A DNA stretch of 64,000 nt from positions 930,001 to 994,000 of the forward strand of contig JANEZZ010001678.1 of assembly GCA_026122225.1 (NCBI GenBank), given 5' to 3'. Each line of letters opens with the position of its first letter. Position 1 is the first letter of the stretch. This DNA is from Heloderma charlesbogerti (Eukaryota; Chordata; Lepidosauria; Squamata; Helodermatidae). The notes beneath the pieces are model-generated. The model was given only the letters and a program-made list of their open reading frames with translations. It searched no databases and was not told the DNA's origin. The position numbers and the translations under genes are program-made. Below are positions 10,670 to 22,738 of this stretch, one piece after another.

Positions 10670-13600
10670 CTTTGGGTAGGTGGCAGGGTGTGTGAAGATG
10701 GAATGATAATGAATAGGAAACAGAACTTTCTGGGACCAAAAGAGGCATGATTTCGATCTGAAATGGGAGGATTGGAACACAAGTCCAAGGGGGTGTTTCC
10801 ACGAGTGATTTATTGTGAGTTTGCTGTGTTTGGAAGTTGTTTGGGGCACATGAGGTCATGGCCATCTCACAGCCATCCCTGAGATTTTCACAGAAAAAAT
10901 GATTTTTCTGAGACTACTTTCAGTCCAATTGTTTTCCTTAATTCAGCTTGTCTGCACTTCTGTTGCAGTGTGTACCAACCCTCCACATTTACTTTGGTAT
11001 GATAGCCCTGCCCAGGGGTGTGTCACCTGGCTGTGACCGCACTGACCCCAGCCAAGGGGTGTTCCCTCAGTGGTTCCCCTCCCTGTGTTTCCCTGATGTT
11101 TCCACCATGTTGTAGCTGGCTGTTCAGGACTTCTGAGCTACCTCATAGTATTTACTTCACCTTGCCTATCATCAACTTCTGGCGGCCATCCCCCCGAAAG
11201 TATAGGTGTGCTCTGCTTGGCAGCCTCTACCTTTAAAAAAAATCCCCTTAAAAGCACAACATCGAAACAGAGCATTACCTCTCCATCGTGAACCCAAAGT
11301 AAGCGCTCCAGTTTCACCAACCACAGCCAGCTGGAGGGGAGGGGAGTTATTTACAAGTGAAATATGGGGTGGTGGACATAGAGTAAAAAAAGGTGGGGAG
11401 ACCAAAAAGTGAGGCTTGTTTCCCACCCTTGCCCAGGCTCCTGGCTGCGACTACATTATGAATGTTCCTGTAAACCGGAATGTTACTGCGATGAAGCGAT
11501 AAAGTAGAGATGGGATTTTACGTAATAGCTGAGAAACTACAGTTTCTGCTCCCCATCCCATTTTTCTCCATGTGTGCACTTTTGCTTACTGCTTCCACAC
11601 ACACACCCCTCTTCCTCCCTTTCTCCTTTTCCCCTGCTTGCAATGAGAAGGCAAGATCATTACTGTGGTAAAGCAGAGAAGTGATTTTACATAACAGAGA
11701 AACTACAGAACATCAAAGAAGCACAAAATCACAATCACGATCTAAGAGAGCATTGGAGAAGCAAAAAAGCACTTTAGGAAGAATTACTACAGTTAGCATT
11801 TAACCCTTTCACTGCAGGGGAGTGAGATTTATTTCTTACTTCTGAGTAGACATGCACAGAAGGGGAGGGGAAATATTAAAGATTGAAAGCAGGCTACTTA
11901 AAGTGATTGAATGTCCCCACTAATGCGGTAATGTGATGGGTTGCTGCTGCACATTTAGTCCTTCCGCTATTGCAGTTTTAGAGGGAAAATATTTTTTAAA
12001 AAAATTGGGTGGGGAGGGCTGAACATAGGTTGGGGAGGGTGGGGGCACTAACACACACACTGGCCAGAGAAAGCAGAAGGGGCAGAAGCAGAACAAGGTG
12101 AGAGTGGAAGGGAGGGAACAGGCTCTCTAGGTGATGACGTGGATGAGACTCCACCCAGTAGCCACCCAAACAATTGTGCAGTAAACTATGTGTGATCTAC
12201 CAAGAGCCCCAGGCTAGTTTTGGGATAATCTGGGTTTTTGACCCCATGTGTCCCTAGACGGAGCAGATTCAACTTCAGTAAGAAACGCAACAAAGTGGGA
12301 GAGTGAGCTAAATCTGTCGCCATGGAGATTCCCCCAAAAGAGAATGTGTGCTACACCTAATTCTTTCCAGGTTCCCCACCACTACTCCAATTCACATAAA
12401 TAGCTTTTCTGTCAAAATAGCAAAGTAACATTTTAATATTAGAAACTGTGCCGTAATTAGATTGCAGGAATTACATTACAATCACACAAATGATAAAAGA
12501 CAAGCTTCCCTAGAAGTTCAATGCCAGAATTGTATTGGCTGCAAATTCAGGGGGCAACTGGCTTGCCTTGGGGCAGGGGGAGCAGACCGTTCTGGACATG
12601 AAGAGTGGCTAAAACTCTGGGATTCTGTTCCACAAATTATTTTCACCCACAGATTTTAGAAAGTTATTTTATTATATGATGAACATACAAACATAATGTT
12701 AGAATCTAGCAAACAATATGTAAAAGTACACGCATTTCTTTTATCTTCTCATAACAAAAAGATGACAGTGTATAAAAAAGAAATGGGTGCAGTCCACACC
12801 CTTAAAAGGGGGAGGGGGTGCATTTCCTGCTGATTCCAGTTTATGTGGATTGCATTTGGTACTACTTCAGCCGCTACATCACTATAATACGACTCTCTAC
12901 ACATTTTCATCTACAAATTTCAAAAAGCTTTACCATTGTGATTTTTTGTCATTGTCTGAATATAGCACAATTCCCCAAAGACAAAGGTTTACAGAAAACT
13001 ATTCAGACTACACAACCACATAAACGTAAAACGACGCTGTCATAGTAGAGTATACAATTATTTTAAAGAGATTTCTTTACAGTAGCCATGGGTTTCCAGC
13101 AGGGTTTACTCCTGTAGAGATCACCTTTTGCTGCAGAGATCATAATCAATTTGGTGGTAAATCCCATTTAGTTATCATCTGATTAGTTCCAAGCAGCATA
13201 AGTTAGCCAATGCTAAAGGACAGTTTTTCAGGATATGATTTAGGGTAGCTTCCTTTGTCCTCTTGAACAGAAATAAGTGGGCAAAATGTTCTTTTCATAT
13301 GCATTCTTCTTGAACTGTTGCAATGTAATATTGATTAGCTTGTGATATTTTTCTCACCATAACTTGTGCTTTGGGTAAATGACAGGAAAACTAATTTTCT
13401 AATTTTCAGAGAAAATTTTCAGAGAAGAAATTTTCTGCTAATTTTCAGAGAAGGTGTGTATTTTAGTGTGTGGACACTATGGAAGTCACTAGCACAAAAA
13501 TAACTTCAGACAATGGTAGAATTAAGCATTCAGACAGGTAAGTGCATATACAGTCTAAATATGACTAGAAACTGATGTGTGGAAATAGAATCCTGGGAAA

Positions 13601-14964
13601 TAAAAGCCTCATTTGCAAGTCTCATCCAAATGAATGGGAGAACTACTCTTCACTTGTAAAGCTCACATTTCTTTTAAGTTCTTGGTGGATTGTGCCCATC
13701 CTCTGTTTTTTCTTTTCTTACTGAACATAATCATTCACTTGTCTTGCCAGGATTTTCAAGGAAGTTACTAGCAACACCTGCATTACAATATTTTCTATGA
13801 TAAAGAAGGTCAGTGAACAGAATTTCTGAGAGACTGGTATAATCACCGAAATATTTTAAGAAGAGCAACAAAAACCTCATAATCATAAACAAAGGAAGAA
13901 TCACAACTACAAGCATGCAAGGGGGACTCTTAAGTTTCCTTAGAAGCTAGATCAAAACAGTAGTCGTTTATTGTAAAAACCTACAAAGCAGAAATAACTA
14001 AATTGTATACCATGCAAGTATATGGGCACAATCTACCTGTATGTTGTTACACAAGCCCGATTGAAATGAATGGGGACAACATGGGGTATTCCCGCTAATT
14101 CCAATTTGGCTTGCACAGAAGAGTTTCCAAGTCATTGTGCCTGATGACGTTCCCTTTTAGGCAGAGCCGCAGAGGACCCATGCATTCTAGGCCAGGGGTT
14201 CGGTTTCTTGCATGATGCTTGATCTCTTGATTGTTATTTTTTGTCCAGTAGAGATGGAATGATGGACCTAGTTGGTTATTCTCATCTACTGATAAGAAAG
14301 CCAGTCACTTTGACCAGAGTTCACATTTGCACCTATTGCCAGATTAACATTGCAACCTGGGCCTCCAGATCTGGGAGCTGAATCTTCAGAGAGAGAAGCT
14401 CTGGCCTGCAAAGAATATAAAAGGATGCATTGTAATTTTTGCATGCTGACTTTAGTTTTCATTAGACAAATGCTGCCAGGGCATTAAGTTGCAATCAAAA
14501 GTGTTCAGTCCGAAATCAAATGCAGTAAGATGTTCCAGTTACTACAAATATAGGGAAAGGAAATGTTAATGCTTTCTTTAAAAAGAAAAAGCCATCACAC
14601 TGGTCCATGAGAAAAAAAACAACCCTCTGTGGATGTAATCTGATACCTGGAAGACGTATCAGTGACTGCAGACATAAAAAGTCTTACAACTCCCATACTG
14701 GTTGGGGAATTTTGGGAGTTGTGAGACCTTTTTCTTTCTAAACATGTTTCTACATTAAGCAAACCCCCTCAAAAATCCACATCCTTTCCAGAGCTTCCTG
14801 CTTTCCATTTCTTTGTGGGATTAGGAAGGGCTCCTTTACATGGCAGACATGTGGTTTGTACTGAGGGAGTGCCTTTCTCCCGCCCTGGCATGTGTGCAAA
14901 GGGGGGGTGGGTCTTGTTTTCATAGCTTAACTTCTGCTGTACTGTTTTCTCACAGCCCACAGGA
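10670..14964. other. Long spacer, no gene recognised
   Basis: No convincing gene. There are purine- and pyrimidine-rich runs at 11990-12060 and a small tandem repeat at 13391-13456. A CTTACTTCTGAGTAGACAT motif near 11836 also appears elsewhere in the window. Open frames are short and lack recognisable domains. Confidence 0.5.
13391..13456. repeat. Short tandem repeat, TTTTCAGAGAA units
   Basis: About four imperfect copies of AATTTTCAGAGAA. Confidence 0.7.
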
Positions 14965-15113
14965 AACTTCTCCCTTACTTCTGAGTAGACATAAAATGTA
15001 AGATTGTGCTGTACGTCTGCAACCTTTGGCACACTTATGTGGGCGTAAACCGCATTGAACTCAATGGGACTTACTTCTGAGCAGACATAAGATCACCCTG
15101 TAAGTCTGCAACC
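14965..15113. repeat. Interspersed repeat with ACTTACTTCTGAGTAGACAT motif, two units
   Basis: Two similar segments, about 95 bp apart, carry ACTTCTGAG(T/C)AGACAT followed by GTCTGCAACC. The same repeat resumes at 16090-16140 on the far side of MITE M2, so M2 inserted into it. Related motifs occur near 11850, 26797, 62766 and 62890. The class is not known to me. Confidence 0.55.
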
Positions 15114-15121
15114 CTCAGCAC

Positions 15122-16089
15122 TAGGGTTGGTGGAGAATTTCTCCCCGAAACTTCGGGGGGCCGAGCGCCAACGTGTTCGGTCCCCCGAAGAAGTTTCGGG
15201 GAGAAATTCTCCGCCCCCCGCCCCCCGCACCTCCCCCGGGACGGGACTTACCTTTCCCGAATGTCCCTCCTGGCGGCGGGTCCCGGCGGCGGTTCGTCGG
15301 GTCTTCGTCAGGGGCGGGGGCGGCAGCCGATCTTTCGACCGGCTGCCGCCGCCGCCATTCCAATAAAACTAAAAAAAAAAAAAAACGCCCCCGTGATAGG
15401 CTACGTGACGATTAACGTAGCCTATCATGGCTAGATTTGCAAAGTCAGCCGTGATAGGCTATGTAAATCGTCACGTAGCCTATCACGGGTGACTTTAAAA
15501 AAAAAAAAGCGCGTACGGCTAATGGCGGCCCCCATAGGGAGCCGCCATTCACGTTCCTTATTTGGTCACTGTAGTCTACGTAAAGATTACGTAGACTACA
15601 GCGAAAATAAGGGCAACGCTATTTGTGTTGCCCTTATTTTCGCCGTAGTCTACGTAAAGATTTACGTAGACTACAGTGAACAAATAAGGAATGCGAATGG
15701 CGGCTCCCTATGGGGGCCGCCATTTGCGTACGCGCTTTTTTTTTAAAAAAAAGTCACCCGTGATAGGCTACATGACGATTTACGTAGCCTATCACAGCTG
15801 ACTTTGCAGATCTAGCCGTGATAGGCTACGTTAATCGTCACGTAGCGTATCATGGGGGCGTTTTTTAAAAAAAACTTTTTATTTCGCGGCCGGGCGAGCC
15901 GAGGCGCCTCCCCCCCGGCCTGAATTTCGGCCGGGCGAGGCGGGAAGCCTCCCCCCCGGCCTGAATTTCGGCCGGGCAAGGCGGGAAGCCTCCCCCCCCA
16001 GCCTGAACTTGGGGGGGAGAGCAGCGAAGCGCCTTCCCCCCCACCGTGAAAAGCTGCGAGACCAGGGAAGTGACTTTCGTGCACCCCTA
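15122..16089 (-). mobile_element. Palindromic hAT-like MITE, copy M2
   Basis: A 968-bp element is inverted relative to M1 and flanked by perfect 8-bp duplications CTCAGCAC (15114-15121 and 16090-16097). Its ends are TAGGGTTG and CACCCCTA. It has the complete nested core: GATAGGCTACG inverted repeats on the outside, then CCATTAGCC/ATGGCGGC blocks, GTCTACGTAAA arms, and a central CGAAAATAAGGGCAACGC inverted pair near 15600-15645. GC-rich tandem units read GGCCGAAATTCAGGCC on the minus strand. There is no transposase frame. Confidence 0.85.
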
Positions 16090-16097
16090 CTCAGCAC

Positions 16098-16671
16098 ACT
16101 TACTTGGGGAGTAAGCCCCATTGAACTTAATGGGGTGCTCTGAAACAACAGAGGATGTTGCTTCTGAGCTTGGTGGGGTGGGGGATCTGATGTGTCTCCC
16201 TTCATTGCAGGGGGGCATTTTACCGTCTTCTCCCTCCAACTGAGAAATGCGGAGGCAGGAGTTGCAGTCAGCAGGTGATTCTTGCCCATGCTTCTGTCAA
16301 ATCTCAAACTGCCCACACCCCCAACAACCGAAAACAAACAGCCACAGCAGGTGGACACAGCAGTTTCTCCTGTTATTGGAGAATTTCACACTGCGGTCGT
16401 GGCGCTCCTGTTCCCTGGGCTGGAAAAAATACATTTTTTTGCGTTTGGGGAAAATATGAGATAGGCTGGAGGAAATGGCGGGAGACACCCTGGAGGGTCA
16501 CGGCATCATCTAAAGAGCCCTCACACTTCCGAGAGAGAGCTATATCAAGAGCAAGTTAAAAGCTCCGTATGATGAACCCCTACATCTGCAATCTCCATTT
16601 TGAGACTGGGGTTAAACTGCAGACATCTTGGCTACGATTTCCCCCCATCCCCTGTTTTTTACGACCTCGCC
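16098..16671. other. Spacer after M2, no gene recognised
   Basis: The first 40 bases continue the repeat interrupted by M2. The rest has short open frames only. Confidence 0.45.
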
Positions 16672-16806
16672 CAGCCTTCCCCAACCTGGTGCCCTCCAAA
16701 TGTTTTGGCCTTCATCTCCCATCAGGCCCAGATGGCATGGCTGATGGCCGGGAATTCTGGGAGTTGGAATCCAAAATAACTAGCGGCTACCTGTTGGGGA
16801 AGGCTG
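16672..16806. mobile_element. Short palindromic MITE (CAGCCTTCCCCAAC ends)
   Basis: The 135-bp unit starts CAGCCTTCCCCAAC and ends with its exact reverse complement GTTGGGGAAGGCTG. The interior contains CATCTCCCATCAGG and GGGAGTTGGAATCC arms. A second, more degraded copy is at 27896-28050. No clear target duplication was found. Confidence 0.65.
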
Positions 16807-17149
16807 AGCTAGCTTGATGAAGAGTTCTGGAGAACTCAAGGGCTTGCACAATCATTTCTGGTATTTTGGTTGGTCCTAATAAAGGTACTGGCCAACTATG
16901 GATTTTGGATTTTAATGTTTTCTGAAACCCTAAAATATGAACTGTGTATGTGTGTTATATATCCCTCGGGGGTGTCAGGCTCTGTCAAACCACGAAGTTG
17001 CTAGGGTGGTGATCCGCGGGTTAGAGCCATTCCTGCTTCTCCTCCTGCCTCACCGTGCCAGGAGAAGCGGGAATGGTCAAAGGGCAGAGTAAGGGCACAG
17101 CTTGTTTAACTCTGAAGAGGATCACATGTGAACTGAGGCAGAAGCAAGG

Positions 17150-17686
17150 GAGAACTGCTCCCAGCTGCCAGTCCATTTCCAGGCCCGATTCAAAGTGCTG
17201 GTGTTAACATTCAAAGCCCTTAACGGTTTGGGGCCAGGTTATCTGAAGGATCGCCTCCTCCCATATGTGCCTGCCCGGACCCTAAGATCATCGTCAGCGG
17301 CCCTTCTCCGTGAGCCCCTGCCAAAGGAAGTGAGGTGGGTGGCTACTAGGAGGAGGGCTTTTTCTGCTGTGGCGCCTCGGCTGTGGAATGAGCTCCCTAG
17401 TGAGATTCGCCTGGCACCTACACTGTATTCCTTCCAGCGCCAGGTGAAGACCTTTTTATTTTCCCAGGCATTTTAACTTTCTAAACTTTTAGCTTTGCTG
17501 TTTTAAATCTGTATTTTAAACTCCTGCACTGCTGCTAGGTTTTATTGTGGTTGCATTGTTATATTGTGGTTTTAATGTTCTATATATTTTAAATTGTTTT
17601 ATTGTGTGCTGTTTGGTTTTAATTTTTGTGAACCACCCAGAGAGCTTCAGCTATTGGGTGGTATAGAAATAAATAAATAAATAAAA
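17150..17686 (+). mobile_element. L2-like LINE 3' end
   Basis: An open plus-strand frame at 17195-17476 encodes the C-terminal end typical of L2-like ORF2 proteins. It has FKALNGLGPGYL, then RTLRSSSAALL, RRAFSAVAPRLWNELP and QRQVKTFLFSQAF. A 3' region with GTGAACCACCC and GGGTGGTATAGAAATAAAT and an AAAT tail follows. It is 5' truncated and dead. Confidence 0.8.
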
Positions 17687-17966
17687 CTGGGTTATAATGA
17701 TGCAACCATATGAAGCATAGAAATTTGCTGGGAGGACAAAGGAAGAGAATGCATGGGACAAGCTAGAAAGGAGGTGGGGTGTTGCTGTGCATAAAGATAA
17801 AATAAGAGGTTTGGGGGACAATCTCTATTCAGCTTGAATTAGCAGAAGTCTGAGGCCATAACGGGAAGAGACTCCATGTTTCTCGAAGTAGTATGTGGAA
17901 AAGCATCACACCACTAATCTAGCAGTAGCCTAGTAGAATTCATCTCTGCTACTGCCTTCCATCCCC

Positions 17967-20900
17967 TTCATGGATCACTGCCTTGTTGTGGCGAAGGGGC
18001 TTGCGTAACTCAGTGAAGCCATAAGCTATGCCGTGCAGGGCCACCCAAGACGGACAGGTCATGGCAGAGAGTTCTGACAAAATGTGGTCCACTGGAGAAG
18101 GAAATGGCAACCCACTCCAGTATTCTTGCCAAGAAAACCCCATGGAACGTATCACAAGGCTAAAAGATATGACGCCGGAAGATGAGCCCCTCAGGTCGGA
18201 AGGTGTCTAATATGCTACTGGGGAAGAACAGAGGGTATTTCCAAGTAGCGCCAGAAAGAGTGAAGCGGCTGGGCCAAACCCGAAAGGACACTCAGCTGTG
18301 GATGTGTCTGGTGGTGAAAAGAAAATCCGATGCTGTAAAGAACAATATTGTTTAGGAACCTGGAATGTCAGATCAATGAATCAAGGTAAGCTGGAGGTGG
18401 TCAAACATGAGATGGCAAGATTGAACATCGACATCTTGGGAATCAGCGAACTAAAATGGACAGGCATGGCCGAATTTAATTCAGGTGACCATCGTATCTA
18501 CTATTGTGGGCAAGAATTCCTTAGAAGAAATGGAGTAGCACTCATAGTCAACAAAAGGGTGGGAAAAGCAGTACTGGGGTACAATCTTAAAAATGATAGA
18601 ATGATCTCAGTACGAATCCAAGGCAAACCATTCAACATCACAGTAATTCAAGTCTATGCCCCAACCACTGAGGCCGAAGAAGCTGAGGTTGATCGGTTCT
18701 ATGAAGACCTACAACACCTTCTAGAACTAACACCAACAAAAGATGTCCTCTTCATCATAGGGGATTGGAATGCTAAAGTAGGAAGTCAAGAAATCACCGG
18801 GATAACAGGCAGGCATGGCCTTGGTGTACAAAATGAAGCAGGACAAAAGCTAATACAGTTTTGCCAAGAGAACATGCTGATCATAGCAAACACTCTTTTC
18901 CAACAGCACAAGAGGCGACTCTACACATGGACGTCACCAGATGGTCAATATCGAAATCAGATTGATTATGTCCTTTGCAGCCAAAGATGGAGAAGCTCCA
19001 TACAGTCAGTCAAAACAAAACCTGGAGCTGACTGTGGCTCAGATCATGAGCTGCTTCTTGCAAAATTTCGGCTTAAATTGAAGAACGTCGGGAAAACCAC
19101 TAAACCGTTCAGGTATGACCTAAATCATATCCCTGATGAATATACAGTGGAGGTGAGGAATAGATTTCAGGGATTAGACCTGATAGACAGAGTGCCTGAG
19201 GAACTATGGACGGAGGTCCGTAACATTGTTCAGGAGGCAGCAACGAAATCCATCCCAAAGAAAAAGAAATGCAAGAAAGCAAAGTGGCTGTCTGATGAAG
19301 CTTTACAAGTAGCTCACGAAAGAAGGGAAGCGAAAAGCAAGGGAGAAAGGGGAAGATATACCCAACTGAATGCAGAGTTCCAGAGAATAGCAAGGAGAGA
19401 CAAGAAGGCCTTCTTAAATGAACAGTGCAAAGAAATCGAGGAAAACAACAGAATGGGAAAGACTAGAGATCTCTTCAAGAAAATCGGAGACCTCAAGGGA
19501 ACATTTTGTGCAAAGACGGGTATGATAAAGGACAAAGAAGGCAGGGACCTAACAGAAGCAGATGAGATTAAGAAGAGGTGGCAAGAATACACAGAAGAAC
19601 TATACAGGAAAGATCTGAATGTCCCTGATAGCCATGATAGTGCGGTCACTGAACTTGAGCCGGACATCCTCGAGAGTGAAGTCAAGTGGGCCTTAGGAAG
19701 CATTAGTAACAACAAAGCTAGCGGAGATGACAGTATTCCAGCCGAGCTATTTAAAATCCTAAAAGTTGATGCTGTTAAAGTGCTGCATTCAATATGCCAA
19801 CAAATCTGGAACACTCAACAGTGGCCGCAAGACTGGAAAAGGTCAGTTTACATTCCAATTCCAAAGAAGGGCAACGCCAAAGAGTGTTCAAACTACCGCA
19901 CAATTGCGCTCATTTCACATGCCAGCAAGGTGATGTTCAAAATCCTACAAGCTAGGCTTCAGCAGTATGCGAACCAAGAACTACCGGAAGTACAAGCTGG
20001 GTTTCGAAGAGGCAGAGGAACTAGAGATCAAATCGCCAACATTCGCTGCATCATGGAGAAAGCAAGAGAATTCCAGAAAAACGTCTATTTCTGCTTCATT
20101 GACTACGCTAAAGCCTTTGATTGTGTGGATCACAACAAACTGTGGCAAATTCTTAAAGTGATGGGAGTACCAGACCACCTTACCTGTCTCCTGAGAAACC
20201 TGTACGAGGGCCAAGAAGCAACAGTAAGAACCAGACATGGAACAACTGAGTGGTTCAAAATTGGGAAAGGAGTACGACAAGGCTGCATATTGTCACCCTG
20301 CTTATTTAACTTATATGCAGAGTACATCATGAGAAATGCCGGGTTGGATGAATCAGAGGTCGGAATTAAGATTGCTGGGAGAATTATCAACACCCTCCGA
20401 TATGCAGACGATACCACCCTAATGGCAGAAAGCGAAGAGGATCTCAAGAGCCTCTTGTTGAGGGTGAAAGAGGAGAGTGCAAAAGCTGGTTTGAAACTCA
20501 ACATTAAAAAAACTAAGATCATGGCATCTGGCCCCATCACTTCCTGGCATATAGAAGGGGAAGAAATGGAAGCAGTGACAGATTTTACTTTCTTGGGCTC
20601 CAAGATCACCGCAGACGGTAACTGTAGCCATGAAATTAAAAGACGCTTGCTCCTTGGGAAGAAAGCTATGGCCAACCTAGACAGCATAGTAAGAAGCAGA
20701 GACATCACCTTGCCGACAAAGGTCCGTCTAATCAAAGCTATGGTTTTCCCAGTAGTAATGTATGGCTGTGAGAGCTGGACTATAAGGAAGGCTGAGCGCC
20801 GAAGAATCGATGCTTTCGAACTGTGGTGCTGGAGAAGACTCTTACGAATCCCCTGGACTGCAAGGAGGTCAAATCAGTCCATCCTAAAGGAAATCAACCC

Positions 20901-21180
20901 TGAGTGCTCATTGGAAGGACAGGTAATGAAGCTGAAGCTCCAATATTTTGGCCACCTAATGCGAAGAGAAAACTCCCTGGAAAAGACCCTGATGCTGGGA
21001 AAGACTGAAGGCAAAAGGAGAAGGGGACGGCAGAGGATGAGATGGCTAGATAGCATCACTGATGCAATGAATATGAACTTGAGCACGCTCCGGGAGAGAG
21101 CGCAGGACAGGAAGGCCTGGCGTGCTATGGTCCATGGGGTCACGAAGAGTCGGACACGACTGAATGACTGAACAACAACA
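17967..21180 (+). mobile_element. BovB (RTE-clade) LINE copy 2, near intact
   Basis: The 3.2-kb copy is flanked by a perfect 16-bp duplication ACTGCCTTCCATCCCC (17951-17966 and 21181-21196). It runs from TTCATGGATCACTG to TGAATGACTGAACAACAACA. This is the only BovB here with an uninterrupted endonuclease and reverse transcriptase frame. The upstream frame has one stop, TAA at 18208-18210, where copy 1 has CAA. Its perfect target duplication and open frame argue for recent insertion. Confidence 0.95.
18298..21171 (+). CDS. BovB endonuclease / reverse transcriptase ORF
   Basis: A 957-codon open frame encodes the LINE replication protein. An apurinic-type endonuclease comes first: TWNVRS at about 21-26, GDWNAK at about 155-160 and SDHELL at about 248-253. 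The reverse transcriptase follows, with YIPIPKKGN, CFIDYAKAFDCVDH, GVRQGCILSPCLFNLY and an intact catalytic YADD at about 702-705. A C-terminal region with ELWCWRRLLR and an Arg-rich segment ends at TGA 21171. The frame is open upstream only to the TAA at 18208, and the first codon listed is GTG. The first in-frame ATG, at 18376, falls inside the endonuclease, so this copy probably lacks its original N-terminus. It could still serve as a source of enzyme only if another start is used. Confidence 0.9.
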   Translation: MDVSGGEKKIRCCKEQYCLGTWNVRSMNQGKLEVVKHEMARLNIDILGISELKWTGMAEFNSGDHRIYYCGQEFLRRNGVALIVNKRVGKAVLGYNLKNDRMISVRIQGKPFNITVIQVYAPTTEAEEAEVDRFYEDLQHLLELTPTKDVLFIIGDWNAKVGSQEITGITGRHGLGVQNEAGQKLIQFCQENMLIIANTLFQQHKRRLYTWTSPDGQYRNQIDYVLCSQRWRSSIQSVKTKPGADCGSDHELLLAKFRLKLKNVGKTTKPFRYDLNHIPDEYTVEVRNRFQGLDLIDRVPEELWTEVRNIVQEAATKSIPKKKKCKKAKWLSDEALQVAHERREAKSKGERGRYTQLNAEFQRIARRDKKAFLNEQCKEIEENNRMGKTRDLFKKIGDLKGTFCAKTGMIKDKEGRDLTEADEIKKRWQEYTEELYRKDLNVPDSHDSAVTELEPDILESEVKWALGSISNNKASGDDSIPAELFKILKVDAVKVLHSICQQIWNTQQWPQDWKRSVYIPIPKKGNAKECSNYRTIALISHASKVMFKILQARLQQYANQELPEVQAGFRRGRGTRDQIANIRCIMEKAREFQKNVYFCFIDYAKAFDCVDHNKLWQILKVMGVPDHLTCLLRNLYEGQEATVRTRHGTTEWFKIGKGVRQGCILSPCLFNLYAEYIMRNAGLDESEVGIKIAGRIINTLRYADDTTLMAESEEDLKSLLLRVKEESAKAGLKLNIKKTKIMASGPITSWHIEGEEMEAVTDFTFLGSKITADGNCSHEIKRRLLLGKKAMANLDSIVRSRDITLPTKVRLIKAMVFPVVMYGCESWTIRKAERRRIDAFELWCWRRLLRIPWTARRSNQSILKEINPECSLEGQVMKLKLQYFGHLMRRENSLEKTLMLGKTEGKRRRGRQRMRWLDSITDAMNMNLSTLRERAQDRKAWRAMVHGVTKSRTRLND

Positions 21181-21196
21181 ACTGCCTTCCATCCCC

Positions 21197-22729
21197 CAGT
21201 TATTTTGCCAAGCACTCTCTTTCAGAACAACACTAAAAGCTGTTTGTTTAAAGAATTTATATACCACTTTCCCATCATATTAGATATTCAAGGTGGCTCT
21301 TACATTTTCAATAAAACAATAATTAAATATATATCCAAACAGCTCAAAATAAACAGCTCAAAATAAATACAGCAGGTAAGAACATGTCACCACTGTCACT
21401 TAACAACAATCAGACCACAAAAATCCCCTAAAACCCTTTGGGGCTAAGCAAAGTTTTGGCCACATTCTAGAAGGCAGGCAACAATGGAACCAAAAGAGCC
21501 CTATCTCACCTGCCCCCTCCCACCAAACCTCAAATGACAGAGGGGCATGGAGCAGAGAAGCAGATGTTGATCAAAATGTACAGGTAAATATGCATGAGAG
21601 GAGGCAATTCTTAATGCAAGAAGAGAAATGGACTTAGTAGGAAAATTGTATTCTTGTGCTCATGAAGAAGGTCTTATTGAAACAGGGGTACTTTACCATT
21701 CTATAAGGGTACTTTGCCATTCTATTTTCCAGTACCAATTTGAGATTTTGCCTCTATTTTTTATTTTTACTTGTTGTGTTTAGTGCTGCCTTTCTTTTTT
21801 CCCTTCACTGCTGCCACCTTGGCATCCAAGAGCAATATTAGACCCAGGATCATCTCCAAGGGTTTAAAAAAAAAAAAGGGTTCTTAAAATGGAGTGTAAC
21901 CTCGTCCCATACAGGCTAAACTCCTAACACTGTATTGTATGATTCCCTGACCAACCATACTTCCTCCTTATTCAGCTTAAGTTTCATTTCTCTTTCTACC
22001 TCCATATACTCTACCTCTCTAATTTCGCCCTTCACAATATCATCCCCAATTGTTCAAATGTTGGTAGACAAGATAATGCCATAAAAAGCAAAGGTATCTT
22101 GGCCCATTAGAAAAATAGGAAAGAAATCCATGGTTGGCCTAATATACTTATGAAATACACATACAATTGTCACCATTCCTTACTAAGAGTTATAACATTC
22201 ACAAGATGCTAATTTCAAATATACTGAAAAGTGCTGTGATTGGTCATTTGTTTACTAGATTGTTTGTTTACTAGATACTTTCTACTAGGTCATCCTGATA
22301 GGAGAGATTTGGAAAGGAGAAATAATCTCCATGGCATATTAGTATATGCTACCTGTGATGAATATTTGTCCCAGAAGCCTTTGCATCTTGCAAGACTCCT
22401 GCACCAGTGTGCATAATAGACTACCTTGCAAATATTTATCCAGAATAAAGAGTTATTGGTCTTCCACATTTCTCTCAGAAATTTATTTCTCTCAGACATT
22501 TATAATTTTCATAGAAAAACAAATGATACATTAAAAAGGTATTATTATATGAAGGTTGAATCAGTTTGATTCTGACAGAAGCATTCTAACAGAAGCATTT
22601 GTACTGACATGCTGTGACTTTTGAATGAACCTGCAATGCGAAAGATGAAATTTTCCCAGCTGAACTCAGGAAAGGAGTAATAGGTCCTTCAGACAAGAAA
22701 GTTAGGGGGAAAGGATAATTCACTACTGT
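21197..22729. other. Spacer, no gene recognised
   Basis: AT-rich sequence with no credible open frame. A TATACCACTTTCC segment near 21260 may be a scrap of an inverted L2-like 3' end. Confidence 0.45.
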
Positions 22730-22738
22730 ACTATTGTA

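Noticed and set aside
15380..15860. Repeated short palindromes resembling a CRISPR array
   Set aside because: The repeats are nested inverted repeats of a transposon, not regularly spaced direct repeats with unique spacers, and the genome is eukaryotic.
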